A DNA stretch of 64,000 nucleotides, taken from positions 62,001 to 126,000 of the forward strand of contig NZ_JACMYH010000004.1 in assembly GCF_014235765.1 (NCBI RefSeq), in the 5' to 3' direction. The position numbers were made by a program, and so were the translations under genes. Positions 17,956 through 26,893 of this stretch are shown piece after piece. A model generated the notes under the pieces. The model was not told where the DNA came from. It saw only the letters and a program-made list of their open reading frames with translations, and searched no databases. This stretch comes from Pseudomonas baltica (GTDB taxonomy: Bacteria; Pseudomonadota; Gammaproteobacteria; Pseudomonadales; Pseudomonadaceae). Position 1 is the first letter of the stretch. Every line of letters starts with the position of its first letter.

Positions 17956-18402
17956 ATGGAAAGCCTGGCGGTTCTGAAAATATTCCACGTCGCTGCCACT
18001 GTTGTGCTGCTGGGCAGTGTGGCGGCCGTCATCTACCGAGCCTGGCGCAGCTGGAAGGGCGGCGACCGGCTACCGTTCGCCAGCACCCTGCAACGGCCCT
18101 GGGTGTATGCCTGGCTGGTCATGGCCCTGAGCCTGGTGAGCTTTCCCGTCACGGGATGGTGGCTGGTGCACAGGGTCGGTTGGCCTTTGGGGCAAACCTG
18201 GATTCTCACCGCTGCGGTGCTGTATGTGATCGGCGGTGGGGTCTGGTTGCTGCTGATCAACCGGGTGAACCGCCTGCGCTTCGCGACTGGGTTGAACGAA
18301 GGCGTAATCGCGGCCAAGCGCCGCAATGTGTTGATCATCGCGACCGTTGCAGTGGTGGTGCTGCTGTCGATCATCGGCTTGATGGTGACCAAGCCCGCCT
18401 GA
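17956..18402 (+). CDS. DUF2269-type integral membrane protein
   Basis: A 148-residue protein with four predicted transmembrane segments: near residues 5-27, 50-72, 80-100 and 122-144 (ends IATVAVVVLLSIIGLMV). The opening LKIFHVAATVVLLGS resembles the DUF2269 family of uncharacterised inner-membrane proteins. ATG 17956 is preferred over a codon 42 bases upstream because it begins the hydrophobic domain and has GGGGA about 9 bases before it. No operon partner; it sits between ilvA and a converging HAD gene. Function unknown. Confidence 0.7.
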   Translation: MESLAVLKIFHVAATVVLLGSVAAVIYRAWRSWKGGDRLPFASTLQRPWVYAWLVMALSLVSFPVTGWWLVHRVGWPLGQTWILTAAVLYVIGGGVWLLLINRVNRLRFATGLNEGVIAAKRRNVLIIATVAVVVLLSIIGLMVTKPA

Positions 18403-18425
18403 GACAAACCGCAGGGCATTGTTCG

Positions 18426-18549
18426 GCCGATGGCCGCTCCCACGGTTGGTCCCGATCCCTGTGGGAGCGGGCTCTGCCCGCGAAAAGAGCGCCGCGGTGT
18501 ATCAGACAAACCGCAGCGCATTCTTCGCGGGCAGAGCCCCCTCCCACAG
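18426..18549. repeat. Paired hairpin repeats (GTGGGAGCGGG family)
   Basis: GTGGGAGCGGGCTCTGCCCGCGAA (from about 18460) is followed by its inverse TTCGCGGGCAGAG...CTCCCACAG ending near 18549. The pair lies between the converging membrane-protein and HAD genes and could serve as a bidirectional transcript end. Confidence 0.75.
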
Positions 18550-18559
18550 TTGGCAGCTA

Positions 18560-19213
18560 TCAGCGCAGGGAGATTTCTTTCCAGCCGCGGCGTTTGGCTT
18601 CTTCATGCAGGCGTGGGTCCGGGTCCACCACCACCGGATGGGTGACCTGCTCTAGAAGAGGCAGGTCATTCATCGAGTCACTGTAGAAATAACTGTCCTG
18701 CAAGTCGTAGCCGTTTTCCTCCATCCAGCGATTCAAACGCGTCACCTTGCCTTCCTTGAAGCAAGGCACGTCGAAGCTGTGCCCGGTGTAGCGGCCGTCA
18801 ACCATTTCGACTTCGGTTGCCAGCAAGGTCTCCACCCCAAGCCGCGCAGCGATCGGGCCAGTGACAAAGCGGTTGGTAGCAGTGATGATCACCAGCTTGT
18901 CACCCGCATCGCGATGCTGTTGCAGCAAGGCCGCGGCCTTGGGCAGCATTATGGGCTCGATGCAATCGCGCATGAATTCGCGATGCCATTCATCCAGTTG
19001 CGCCACGTCGGTCGCCGCGAGGATTTCCAGGGTGAAATCCAGGTACGCATTCAGGTCCAGGCGGCCGGCTAGGTAATCCTCGTAGAACTCATCGTTGCGT
19101 GCCTTGTACGTGTCGGCATCGAGAATGCCGCGTGTGCACAGATAGTCACCCCAGGCATGGTCGCTGTCGCCGCCGAGCAGCGTGTTGTCGAGGTCGAAGA
19201 GGGCCAGGCGCAT
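18560..19213 (-). CDS. HAD-IB family hydrolase (SerB/histidinol-phosphatase-like)
   Basis: A 217-residue cytoplasmic phosphatase of the SerB-like HAD group. Motif I is FDLDNTLL (nucleophile Asp7, acid/base Asp9), motif II ITATN, motif III Lys in KEGKVTRL and motif [14 protein letters not shown] helical cap inserted after motif I (about residues 20-85) matches HAD-IB. Related proteins in gamma-proteobacteria are annotated as phosphoserine or histidinol phosphatases, but the substrate cannot be assigned here. It is divergent from rppH with 140 bp between starts. Confidence 0.85.
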   Translation of the reverse strand: MRLALFDLDNTLLGGDSDHAWGDYLCTRGILDADTYKARNDEFYEDYLAGRLDLNAYLDFTLEILAATDVAQLDEWHREFMRDCIEPIMLPKAAALLQQHRDAGDKLVIITATNRFVTGPIAARLGVETLLATEVEMVDGRYTGHSFDVPCFKEGKVTRLNRWMEENGYDLQDSYFYSDSMNDLPLLEQVTHPVVVDPDPRLHEEAKRRGWKEISLR

Positions 19214-19353
19214 GAAATGACTCGCATGAAGTAAGGAAAAGGCCCACAGAATACGGACTTTTCACATGCGTGCACATAAGCTACGCGGCGTCGTTGCTGC
19301 CTTCACAGGCTTTGTGGAACAATGCCAGAACATGCGTTTACGAGGTTGTTGCC

Positions 19354-19833
19354 GTGATCGACCCCGATGGTTTTCGCCCTAACGTTGGCATCATTCTTAC
19401 CAATGACGCCGGTCAGGTGCTATGGGCTCGGCGTATCAATCAGGACGCCTGGCAATTCCCGCAAGGGGGTATCAACCCTCAGGAAACGCCGGAAGAGGCC
19501 TTGTACCGCGAGCTGAATGAAGAAGTCGGGCTGGAACGCCAGGATGTTGAAATACTTGCCTGCACCCGCGGCTGGTTGCGTTATCGTCTACCCCAACGCC
19601 TGGTGCGTACGCACAGCCAACCGTTGTGCATCGGCCAGAAACAGAAGTGGTTTCTGCTGCGCCTGGTGTCCAACGAACAGCGCGTGCGCATGGACCTGAC
19701 CGGCAAGCCCGAGTTCGATGGCTGGCGCTGGGTCAGCTATTGGTATCCGCTGGGCCAGGTGGTGACATTCAAGCGCGAGGTCTACAGACGCGCGCTCAAA
19801 GAGCTAGCCCCGCGCCTTCTTTCGCGCGACTGA
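19354..19833 (+). CDS. rppH: RNA pyrophosphohydrolase (Nudix)
   Basis: A 159-residue Nudix enzyme that removes pyrophosphate from 5'-triphosphorylated RNA, starting 5'-dependent decay. The Nudix box is complete ([20 protein letters not shown] then VGL). The opening [13 protein letters not shown] and ending KRALKEL-type helix match RppH of Pseudomonas. The start is GTG 19354, with GAGG eight bases upstream; the frame is open further upstream, but that part does not resemble RppH. ptsP follows after 22 bases, a conserved pair (rppH-ptsP) in many gamma-proteobacteria. Confidence 0.95.
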   Translation: MIDPDGFRPNVGIILTNDAGQVLWARRINQDAWQFPQGGINPQETPEEALYRELNEEVGLERQDVEILACTRGWLRYRLPQRLVRTHSQPLCIGQKQKWFLLRLVSNEQRVRMDLTGKPEFDGWRWVSYWYPLGQVVTFKREVYRRALKELAPRLLSRD

Positions 19834-19855
19834 CGACGGAGTTCGACCCCGAGCC

Positions 19856-22135
19856 ATGCTCAATACGCTGCGCAAGATCGTCCAGGAAGTCAACTCCGCC
19901 AAGGATCTCAAGTCGGCGCTGGGGATCATCGTGCAACGCGTCAAGGAAGCCATGGGCAGCCAGGTCTGCTCGGTGTACCTGCTGGATCTGGAAACCAACC
20001 GTTTCGTCCTCATGGCCACCGAAGGCCTCAACAAGCGTTCCATCGGCAAGGTCAGCATGGCCCCCAACGAAGGCCTGGTGGGCCTGGTGGGCACGCGCGA
20101 AGAACCGCTCAACCTGGAAAATGCCGCCGGCCACCCGCGTTATCGCTACTTCGCCGAAACCGGTGAAGAACGCTACGCGTCGTTCCTCGGCACGCCGATC
20201 ATCCACCACCGGCGTGTGGTGGGGGTGCTGGTGATCCAGCAAAAGGAGCGGCGTCAGTTCGACGAAGGCGAAGAAGCCTTCCTGGTTACCATGAGCGCGC
20301 AACTGGCGGGCGTCATCGCCCACGCCGAAGCCACCGGTTCGATCCGCGGCCTGGGGCGCCAGGGCAAGGGCATCCAGGAAGCGCGTTTCGTCGGCGTGCC
20401 CGGCTCGCCCGGCGCGGCGGTCGGGACCGCGGTGGTGATGCTGCCGCCGGCCGATCTGGACGTGGTGCCCGACAAGAGCGTCAGCGACATCGATGCCGAG
20501 CTGGCGTTGTTCCAGAACGCCCTGGAAGGCGTGCGCAACGACATGCGCACCCTGTCGGCGAAACTGGCCACGCAGCTGCGCCCCGAAGAGCGGGCCCTGT
20601 TCGACGTCTACCTGATGATGCTCGACGACGCTTCGTTGGGCAGCGAAGTGACCAACGTGATCAAGACCGGGCAGTGGGCCCAGGGTGCGCTGCGCCACGT
20701 CGTCACCGAGCACGTCAACCGCTTCGAATTGATGGACGACGCATATCTGCGCGAGCGCGCCTCCGACGTCAAGGACCTGGGGCGGCGCCTGTTGGCCTAC
20801 CTGCAGGAGGCGCGTCAGCAAACCCTGGTCTACCCCGATAACACCATCCTGATCAGCGAAGAACTGTCGCCGGCAATGCTCGGCGAGGTGCCGGAAGGCA
20901 AGCTGGTGGGCCTGGTGTCGGTATTGGGCTCGGGCAACTCCCACGTCGCCATTCTGGCGCGCGCCATGGGCATCCCGACGGTCATGGGCCTGGTCGACCT
21001 GCCGTATTCCAAGGTCGACGGCATCAAGATGATCGTCGATGGCTACCATGGCGAGGTCTACACCAACCCCAGCGACATTCTCAGCAAGCAATTTGCCGAT
21101 GTGGTCGAGGAAGAGCGGCAACTGGCGCTGGGCCTCGATGCTTTGCGCGAGCTGCCCTGCGTGACCCTGGACGGCCACCGCATGCCGCTTTGGGTCAACA
21201 CCGGCTTGCTGGCCGATGTGGCCCGTGCCCAGCAACGCGGCGCCGAAGGTGTGGGGCTGTACCGCACCGAAGTGCCATTCATGATCAACCAGCGCTTTCC
21301 CAGCGAGAAGGAACAACTGGCGATCTACCGTGAGCAGCTGGCGGCCTTCCACCCCCTGCCGGTGACCATGCGCAGCCTGGACATCGGTGGTGACAAGTCG
21401 CTGTCGTACTTCCCCATCAAGGAGGAAAACCCGTTTCTGGGCTGGCGCGGTATCCGCGTGACCCTCGACCACCCGGAAATCTTCCTGGTGCAGACCCGCG
21501 CCATGCTCAAGGCCAGCGAGGGCCTGAACAACCTGCGTATCCTGCTGCCGATGATCTCCGGCACCCATGAGCTGGAAGAAGCCCTGCACTTGATCCACCG
21601 GGCTTGGGGCGAGGTGCGCGACGAAGGCACCGACGTGCCGATGCCGCCGGTGGGGGTGATGATCGAGATTCCCGCAGCGGTGTACCTGACCAAGGAACTG
21701 GCGCGGCAGGTCGATTTCCTCTCGGTCGGCTCCAACGACCTGACCCAGTACCTGCTCGCCGTGGACCGCAACAACCCGCGCGTGGCCGATTTGTACGACT
21801 ACCTGCACCCGGCTGTGCTGCAGGCGTTGCAGCACGTGGTCACCGAGGCGCATGCCGAAGGCAAGCCGGTGAGTATCTGCGGCGAGATGGCTGGCGATCC
21901 GGCGGCGGCGATCTTGTTGATGGCCATGGGGTTCGACAGCCTGTCGATGAACGCCACCAACCTGCCCAAGGTGAAGTGGATGCTGCGCCAGGTGAACCTG
22001 AGCAAGGCCAAGGAGCTGCTGGCGCAGTTGAGCAAGATCGACAACCCGCAAGTTATCCACAGCTCGCTGCAACTGGCCCTGAAGAACCTGGGCCTGTCGC
22101 GGATGATCAATCCGAGCACGCCGAAGAAGCACTGA
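19856..22135 (+). CDS. ptsP: Phosphoenolpyruvate-protein phosphotransferase of the nitrogen PTS (EI-Ntr)
   Basis: A 759-residue EI-Ntr that transfers phosphate from PEP to NPr, feeding the regulatory PTS-Ntr. Domains: N-terminal GAF sensor (residues about 1-165), EI N-domain with phospho-His363 (GNSHVAILARAMGIPTV), and the PEP-binding barrel (MRSLDIGGDKS, GVMIEIPAAV, SVGSNDLTQY, CGEMAGDP). Length equals the usual EI-Ntr. It probably shares a transcript with rppH; the ribosome site is weak, suggesting coupling. PtsP affects carbon/nitrogen balance and PHA or virulence traits in Pseudomonas (known for the family). Confidence 0.97.
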   Translation: MLNTLRKIVQEVNSAKDLKSALGIIVQRVKEAMGSQVCSVYLLDLETNRFVLMATEGLNKRSIGKVSMAPNEGLVGLVGTREEPLNLENAAGHPRYRYFAETGEERYASFLGTPIIHHRRVVGVLVIQQKERRQFDEGEEAFLVTMSAQLAGVIAHAEATGSIRGLGRQGKGIQEARFVGVPGSPGAAVGTAVVMLPPADLDVVPDKSVSDIDAELALFQNALEGVRNDMRTLSAKLATQLRPEERALFDVYLMMLDDASLGSEVTNVIKTGQWAQGALRHVVTEHVNRFELMDDAYLRERASDVKDLGRRLLAYLQEARQQTLVYPDNTILISEELSPAMLGEVPEGKLVGLVSVLGSGNSHVAILARAMGIPTVMGLVDLPYSKVDGIKMIVDGYHGEVYTNPSDILSKQFADVVEEERQLALGLDALRELPCVTLDGHRMPLWVNTGLLADVARAQQRGAEGVGLYRTEVPFMINQRFPSEKEQLAIYREQLAAFHPLPVTMRSLDIGGDKSLSYFPIKEENPFLGWRGIRVTLDHPEIFLVQTRAMLKASEGLNNLRILLPMISGTHELEEALHLIHRAWGEVRDEGTDVPMPPVGVMIEIPAAVYLTKELARQVDFLSVGSNDLTQYLLAVDRNNPRVADLYDYLHPAVLQALQHVVTEAHAEGKPVSICGEMAGDPAAAILLMAMGFDSLSMNATNLPKVKWMLRQVNLSKAKELLAQLSKIDNPQVIHSSLQLALKNLGLSRMINPSTPKKH

Positions 22136-22255
22136 GGCGTGCTGCAAGCGGTCAAGGCCGCAACGGCATCCCTGCAGATCAAATGAAACACCGCAGTGCT
22201 CGTTTCGCGGCCGAAGACCGCTTCTACAGTAGATTCTGTATCCCTACGCTTGCCA

Positions 22256-23182
22256 CTAGTAGCCTGTCCCAGGCTCTACCAGACCTACCATAGGTTCACC
22301 CCGTTGATGCCGGCGGATGTTGTCCAGCAGCACCTGGAATGCCGAATGCGGATCGGTCATAGCGCCGATATGTGGCGTGAGCCAGATGTTCGGGTGGCTG
22401 AGGAAGGGGTGATCGCTGCGCGGCGGCTCTTCTTCCAGCACATCGACGATCGCATGGGCCAAATGGCCTGAATCCAGCGCGGCCAGCAGGTCGCTTTCCA
22501 CCAGATGGCCGCCGCGGCCCAGATTGATCAGGCTGGCGCCGGCCGGCAGCGCGGCGAAAGTCTGCGCATTGAGGATGCCAGCGGTGTCGGCGGTCAAGGG
22601 CAACAGGCACAGCAGGATGTCACAGCTGCCGAGAAAGTCCGGCAATTGCTCGCGGCCGCCATAGCAGTGCACGCCGGGCAGTGTCTTGAGCGTGCGCGAC
22701 CAGCCACTCAAGGCAAAGCCGAACGGCCGCAGCGCGTTCAATGCCGCCTGGCCCAGATTGCCCAGGCCCATCACACCGACGCGGCGCTTGCCGGCCTCCA
22801 GCAGCGGATGGATCGCCCACTTGCCCTCGCGCTGTTGCTGCAGATAGGTCGGCATCTGGCGATGCAGGGCGAGCACGGCGAAGCCGGTGTACTCGATGAT
22901 GCCTTGGGCAATGCCAGGGTCGAGCATGCGCACTACGCTGACCGACCCGGGAACGTGCGCAAGGTCGAACTGATCCACCCCCGCCGACGTGGCGAAAACC
23001 ACCTGCAGTTGGGGGAATCGGTCATACAGGTCCGCTGGCGGCTGCCAGGCGGCGAAATAGCGGACCTGCGCCGGGTCGCCGATGTCCGGCCAGAAACGCA
23101 CGGGAATATCCGCTGCATGCTGGGCGAACAGTGCCTTCCAGGCCGACGCACGCTCGTCGGGGACTTTGAACAGCAGCGTCAT
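22256..23182 (-). CDS. ghrA: D-2-hydroxyacid dehydrogenase, glyoxylate/hydroxypyruvate reductase A type
   Basis: A 308-residue NAD(P)-dependent reductase. The dinucleotide site is VGVMGLGNLGQAA (about residues 136-148). The catalytic Arg is in LINLGRGGHL, the Glu in DVLEEEPP and the His in LTPHIGAMT, all present. Length and the short N-terminal lobe match GhrA rather than SerA or LdhA. It likely reduces glyoxylate or hydroxypyruvate in the cytoplasm. It converges with ptsP; about 120 bases with a decayed REP copy lie between. The symbol is by family resemblance. Confidence 0.8.
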   Translation of the reverse strand: MTLLFKVPDERASAWKALFAQHAADIPVRFWPDIGDPAQVRYFAAWQPPADLYDRFPQLQVVFATSAGVDQFDLAHVPGSVSVVRMLDPGIAQGIIEYTGFAVLALHRQMPTYLQQQREGKWAIHPLLEAGKRRVGVMGLGNLGQAALNALRPFGFALSGWSRTLKTLPGVHCYGGREQLPDFLGSCDILLCLLPLTADTAGILNAQTFAALPAGASLINLGRGGHLVESDLLAALDSGHLAHAIVDVLEEEPPRSDHPFLSHPNIWLTPHIGAMTDPHSAFQVLLDNIRRHQRGEPMVGLVEPGTGY

Positions 23183-23284
23183 AAGGTGGGTTCTCGCTGA
23201 CGATCGGAAGGAACACCGACGATGCCAGATTGCCGCGCAACATTCTCCCGAATCGAGCGGGCGAAACAGAACAAGTTGACCGTA

Positions 23285-23455
23285 GCAGCGGTGCTGTGTG
23301 GGAGCGGGGCTCTGCCCGCGAAAGGGCCGGTGCGGTGTGTCAGGGGTACCGCGGCGTCTGGTTCGCGGCCGATGACCGCTCCTACGAGCTGCGCAATCCC
23401 TGTAGGAGCGGCCTGTGGCCGCGAAAGGGGCGGTGCGGTGTCAGGGGTGCCGCGG
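23285..23455. repeat. REP-like palindromes of two families
   Basis: A GTGGGAGCGGGGCTCTGCCCGCGAA copy (about 23299-23325) is followed by an inverted pair of the GCGGCCGATGACCGCTCCTAC / GTAGGAGCGGCCTGTGGCCGCGAA family (about 23365-23428). They occupy most of the 274-bp gap upstream of the GhrA-like gene and downstream of the dehydrogenase. No ORF is convincing. Confidence 0.75.
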
Positions 23456-23457
23456 CC

Positions 23458-24537
23458 TCAACAGGCGGCAGCGATGGCTTCGCCCAGGGCGCGGGTGGTG
23501 CCGGTGCCGCCGATGTCGGCGGTCAGTGGTGCGTGTTCCGGGCCCATGGCCAGGACCTTTTCAATGGCCGCCAGAACCGCCGCGCCAGCCTCCGGATGGC
23601 CCAGGTGTTCGAGCATCATGGCGCCGCACCAGATCTGCCCGATGGGGTTGGCGACGCCCTTGCCGGCGATGTCCGGCGCCGAGCCGTGTACCGGTTCGAA
23701 CAGGCTGGGGAAGTTGCGTTCCGGGTTGATGTTGGCCGACGGCGCGATGCCGATGGTGCCAGTACAGGCCGGGCCAAGGTCGGAGAGGATGTCGCCGAAC
23801 AGGTTGCTCGCCACCACCACGTCGAACCAGTCCGGATGCAGCACGAAGTTGGCCGTGAGAATGTCGATGTGGTACTTGTCGACGTTCACTTCCGGGTACT
23901 TCTTGCCCATCTCGACCACGCGCTCGTCCCAGTACGGCATGGTGATGGCAATGCCATTGGACTTGGTCGCTGAGGTCAGGTGTTTCTTCGGTCGGCTCTG
24001 CGCCAGTTCGTAGGCAAACTTGAGAATGCGGTCGACGCCGACCCGGGTCATCACCGTTTCCTGCAGGACGATCTCGCGGTCGGTGCCGGGAAACATCTTG
24101 CCGCCCACGCTGGAATATTCGCCTTCGGTGTTCTCGCGCACGACCCAGAAATCGATGTCACCAGGCTTGCGGTTGGCCAGCGGTGCCTTCACCCCAGGCA
24201 TCAGCCGGCAAGGGCGCAGGTTGACGTACTGGTCGAACTCGCGGCGGAACTGCAACAGCGAATCCCACAGCGACACATGGTCGGGCACCACGTCGGGCCA
24301 GCCCACGGCGCCGAAGTAGATGGCGTCGTAGCCCTTGAGCGTTTCGAACCAGTCGTCCGGCATCATCTTGCCGTGAGCCAGGTAGTAATCGGCGCTGGCG
24401 AAGTCGAACCAGTCCCACTGCAAGTTCAGGTCGTAGCGGGCCGCCACGGTATCCAGCACACGGACCCCTTCGGGCATGACCTCCTTGCCGATGCCGTCAC
24501 CGGGAATCACTGCAATCTTGTAATTGGACTTGCTCAT
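23458..24537 (-). CDS. dmlA: Tartrate dehydrogenase / D-malate dehydrogenase (decarboxylating)
   Basis: A 359-residue member of the isopropylmalate/isocitrate dehydrogenase family, subgroup tartrate/D-malate dehydrogenase. Features are IAVIPGDGIGKEVMPEG at the N-terminus, the substrate Arg segment (YVNLRPCRLMPG), FWVVRENTEGEYS, catalytic TKSNGI and metal-binding NLFGDILSDLG, then FEPVHGSAPDIAGKG. It oxidatively decarboxylates D-malate (or tartrate) with NAD and a divalent metal. A divergent LysR gene 107 bp away copies the dmlA/dmlR arrangement of E. coli, favouring D-malate. Confidence 0.88.
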   Translation of the reverse strand: MSKSNYKIAVIPGDGIGKEVMPEGVRVLDTVAARYDLNLQWDWFDFASADYYLAHGKMMPDDWFETLKGYDAIYFGAVGWPDVVPDHVSLWDSLLQFRREFDQYVNLRPCRLMPGVKAPLANRKPGDIDFWVVRENTEGEYSSVGGKMFPGTDREIVLQETVMTRVGVDRILKFAYELAQSRPKKHLTSATKSNGIAITMPYWDERVVEMGKKYPEVNVDKYHIDILTANFVLHPDWFDVVVASNLFGDILSDLGPACTGTIGIAPSANINPERNFPSLFEPVHGSAPDIAGKGVANPIGQIWCGAMMLEHLGHPEAGAAVLAAIEKVLAMGPEHAPLTADIGGTGTTRALGEAIAAAC

Positions 24538-24644
24538 GGTGCCACTCCACGGGTTGATGAACTTGCCGACTCAGTGTAATCAGGGTGTGCGGATTAATAA
24601 TTGGCCTGGCGGTTAAGCCATTCTTAGATTCAGGTAAACAATCC

Positions 24645-25559
24645 ATGAGCATGATCGATGACCTGAGCTTCTTTCAGCAGGTGGCCACCCGCGCCAGCCT
24701 GACCGATGTAGCCCGGCATCTTGGCCTGTCGCTGCCAGCGGTGAGCAAACGGCTGAGCCAACTGGAACAGCGCCTGGGTGTGCAGTTGCTGCAACGCACC
24801 ACGCGACGCTTGTCGCTGACGCCCGAGGGTGTGCTGTACCTGGAAGGCGGGCGGCCTATCCTGCGTCAGCTCGATGAACTGGAAAGCGCGCTGGGCACGC
24901 GTCAGCCGACCCTGCACGGGCGACTGCGGATCAACGCCACCCTGGGCTTCGGTCGCAGGCATCTGGCTCAGGTAGTCTCTGCATTCGCGCGCCTGCATCC
25001 CGAGCTGGAAGTATCCCTGGAACTGAGCAGCCAGCCCATGAGCCTGCTCGATGATCAGTTCGACCTCGGCGTGTTCATGGGCGAGCCGCCCGATTCGCGG
25101 CTCATCGCCGTGCGCCTGCTGGAGAATCCGCGCGTGCTGTGTGCAGCACCGGGATACCTTGAGAACATGCCTGCACCCCTCCGGGTGGCCGATCTGGCCG
25201 CCCATAACTGCATCGTGCTGCGTCAGTTCGGCAGCGATTACGCCATCTGGCGCTTCCGCAAGGATGGCCAGGACTATGCGCACAAGGTGACCGGGACGCT
25301 GTCGAGCAATGATGGCGAGGTGGCGCTGGGGTGGGCGCTGGACGGCCACGGTTTGATCCTGAGGTCGCGCTGGGACGTGCAGGCCCATCTGCAGAGTGGC
25401 CGGCTGCAGGCGCTGCTGACCGATCATCAGGCACCGCAGGCCGACGTGTTTGCGATGTACCAGCAACGGCGCCATACGCCCCAGCGCATCACCGCATTCG
25501 TGCATTACCTGCGCGAGGCGCTGGGCCAACGATTGCCGTTTGCGGTCGGTGACCTGTAG
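24645..25559 (+). CDS. dmlR: LysR-type regulator, DmlR-like
   Basis: A 304-residue LysR regulator. The winged HTH is at residues 1-60 (SLTDVARHLGLSLPAVSKRLSQLE), followed by the periplasmic-binding-like effector domain (LHGRLRINATLGFGRRH). ATG 24645 is the first Met before the HTH; upstream in-frame codons do not match the family. Divergence from the dehydrogenase suggests it activates that gene in response to its substrate. The TAG stop at 25557-25559 is inside a REP-like repeat (CTG-TAG-CAG-CGG), the same configuration as at cysA. Confidence 0.82.
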   Translation: MSMIDDLSFFQQVATRASLTDVARHLGLSLPAVSKRLSQLEQRLGVQLLQRTTRRLSLTPEGVLYLEGGRPILRQLDELESALGTRQPTLHGRLRINATLGFGRRHLAQVVSAFARLHPELEVSLELSSQPMSLLDDQFDLGVFMGEPPDSRLIAVRLLENPRVLCAAPGYLENMPAPLRVADLAAHNCIVLRQFGSDYAIWRFRKDGQDYAHKVTGTLSSNDGEVALGWALDGHGLILRSRWDVQAHLQSGRLQALLTDHQAPQADVFAMYQQRRHTPQRITAFVHYLREALGQRLPFAVGDL

Positions 25560-25643
25560 CAGCGGCGCGAGCCGCGTCCGGCCTCGACGCGGTGGGGCAG
25601 ATGTACCGCGGCGTTGGTGACGCGGCTCGCGCCGCTGCTACAG
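25556..25643. repeat. REP-like hairpin overlapping the dmlR stop codon
   Basis: GTAGCAGCGGCGCGAGCCGCGTC at 25556 is mirrored by GACGCGGCTCGCGCCGCTGCTAC ending near 25641, giving 23-base complementary arms. The first bases provide the stop codon of the LysR gene. Confidence 0.85.
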
Positions 25644-25842
25644 GGTAAGCGTGCCGGGGTGGGTATAGATAACCTGAAATCATGGTGGTACTGACTAATG
25701 GTGCATTGTCGCGCAGGCTTCGCCTCTTGTACCTTCCAGCGGTCCCGCTCGGTCAAACAAAAATACAGAACCGGTGCAAACATGGGCTACCCGTCGAGGT
25801 TTTTGTCGCTGCCGAATTAATCTACCCCCAGGATGATTTGCC

Positions 25843-26880
25843 ATGAAAACCTTGTCTTTCGGTTCTGTCCTATCCCTGTTGTACGTGGCCATGGCGTGTT
25901 CCACCAGCGCCCAGGCCGAGCAGATTACCTTCGTGTCCCAAGGTGGCGTGTATCAAGAAGCGCAGACCAAGGCCATCCTCGACCCCGCCGCCAAGTTGCT
26001 TGGCATCACCATCAAGCAGGACAGCGTTCCGGACGCCTGGCCCATGGTCAAGGCCCAGGGCGAAACCGGCAAGCCGGTATGGGACGTGATCGACACCCCG
26101 CCTTCGAACTGTATCCGTGGTGGCCGCGAAGGCCTGATCGAACCGCTGGACCTGGCGAAAATGCCCAACGTCAAGGGCATGCCCGAGGCCTATCGCACGC
26201 CTTACTCGGTGGCCTACGAGTTCTATTCCTCGGTCCTGGGCTACAACACCAAGAGCCTGAAGAAGGTCCCGCAAAGCTGGGCCGACTTCTGGAACGTCAA
26301 GGACTTCCCGGGCACCCGCGCATTGCGCAACGACCCCATGGGTACCCTGGAAGCGGCGCTGATTTCCGATGGCGTGCCGCGCGACAAACTCTACCCGCTG
26401 GACGTCGACCGCGCCTACAAGCGCCTAGCCCAGATCAAGCCGGACATCGCCGTGTGGTGGAGTTCGGGCGGGCAATCGGCGCAGCTGCTCAACGACGGTG
26501 AAGTGGACATGCTGATGATCTGGAATGGCCGCGTAGGCGCGGTGAAGAAAGACAACGCCGATGTCGACTTCACCTACAACGACGGCATCCTGCAGAACAC
26601 CCAGCTGTGCATCCTCAAGAACGCGCCGAACCTGGCCCAGGCGGTCAAGTTCGTCGACACCGCAGTGTCGCCCGATCTGCAGGCCGACCTGCCCAAGTAC
26701 ATCGATTACGGCCCTGGCAACCCCGCCGCGTTCGCTACTGGCAAGCTCAGCGCCGAACGGGGCAAGGAGCTCCCAAGCTCGCCGGAGAACGCCGCCAAGC
26801 AGGCGCTGATGTCCGAAGAGTGGTGGTCGTCGGCTGACGGTATTGCCGCCAAGGACCGCTGGTTGAAATTCGTCCAGTAA
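25843..26880 (+). CDS. PotF/PotD-type ABC transporter substrate-binding protein (orphan)
   Basis: A 345-residue secreted solute-binding protein with a signal peptide ending AQA (about residue 24). The opening ITFVSQGGVYQEAQTKAIL and landmarks WDVIDTPPSNC, SWADFWNVKDFPG, LYPLDVDRAYKRL and WWSSGGQSAQLLNDGEVDM place it in the polyamine/opine-type family. It is a clear paralogue of the protein at 42874. No permease or ATPase adjoins; a GMC oxidoreductase follows after 13 bases, so binding protein and enzyme are co-transcribed. It may deliver ligand to the permeases at 40.8-42.6 kb. Confidence 0.87.
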   Translation: MKTLSFGSVLSLLYVAMACSTSAQAEQITFVSQGGVYQEAQTKAILDPAAKLLGITIKQDSVPDAWPMVKAQGETGKPVWDVIDTPPSNCIRGGREGLIEPLDLAKMPNVKGMPEAYRTPYSVAYEFYSSVLGYNTKSLKKVPQSWADFWNVKDFPGTRALRNDPMGTLEAALISDGVPRDKLYPLDVDRAYKRLAQIKPDIAVWWSSGGQSAQLLNDGEVDMLMIWNGRVGAVKKDNADVDFTYNDGILQNTQLCILKNAPNLAQAVKFVDTAVSPDLQADLPKYIDYGPGNPAAFATGKLSAERGKELPSSPENAAKQALMSEEWWSSADGIAAKDRWLKFVQ

Positions 26881-26893
26881 GGCGGCCGCAAGC

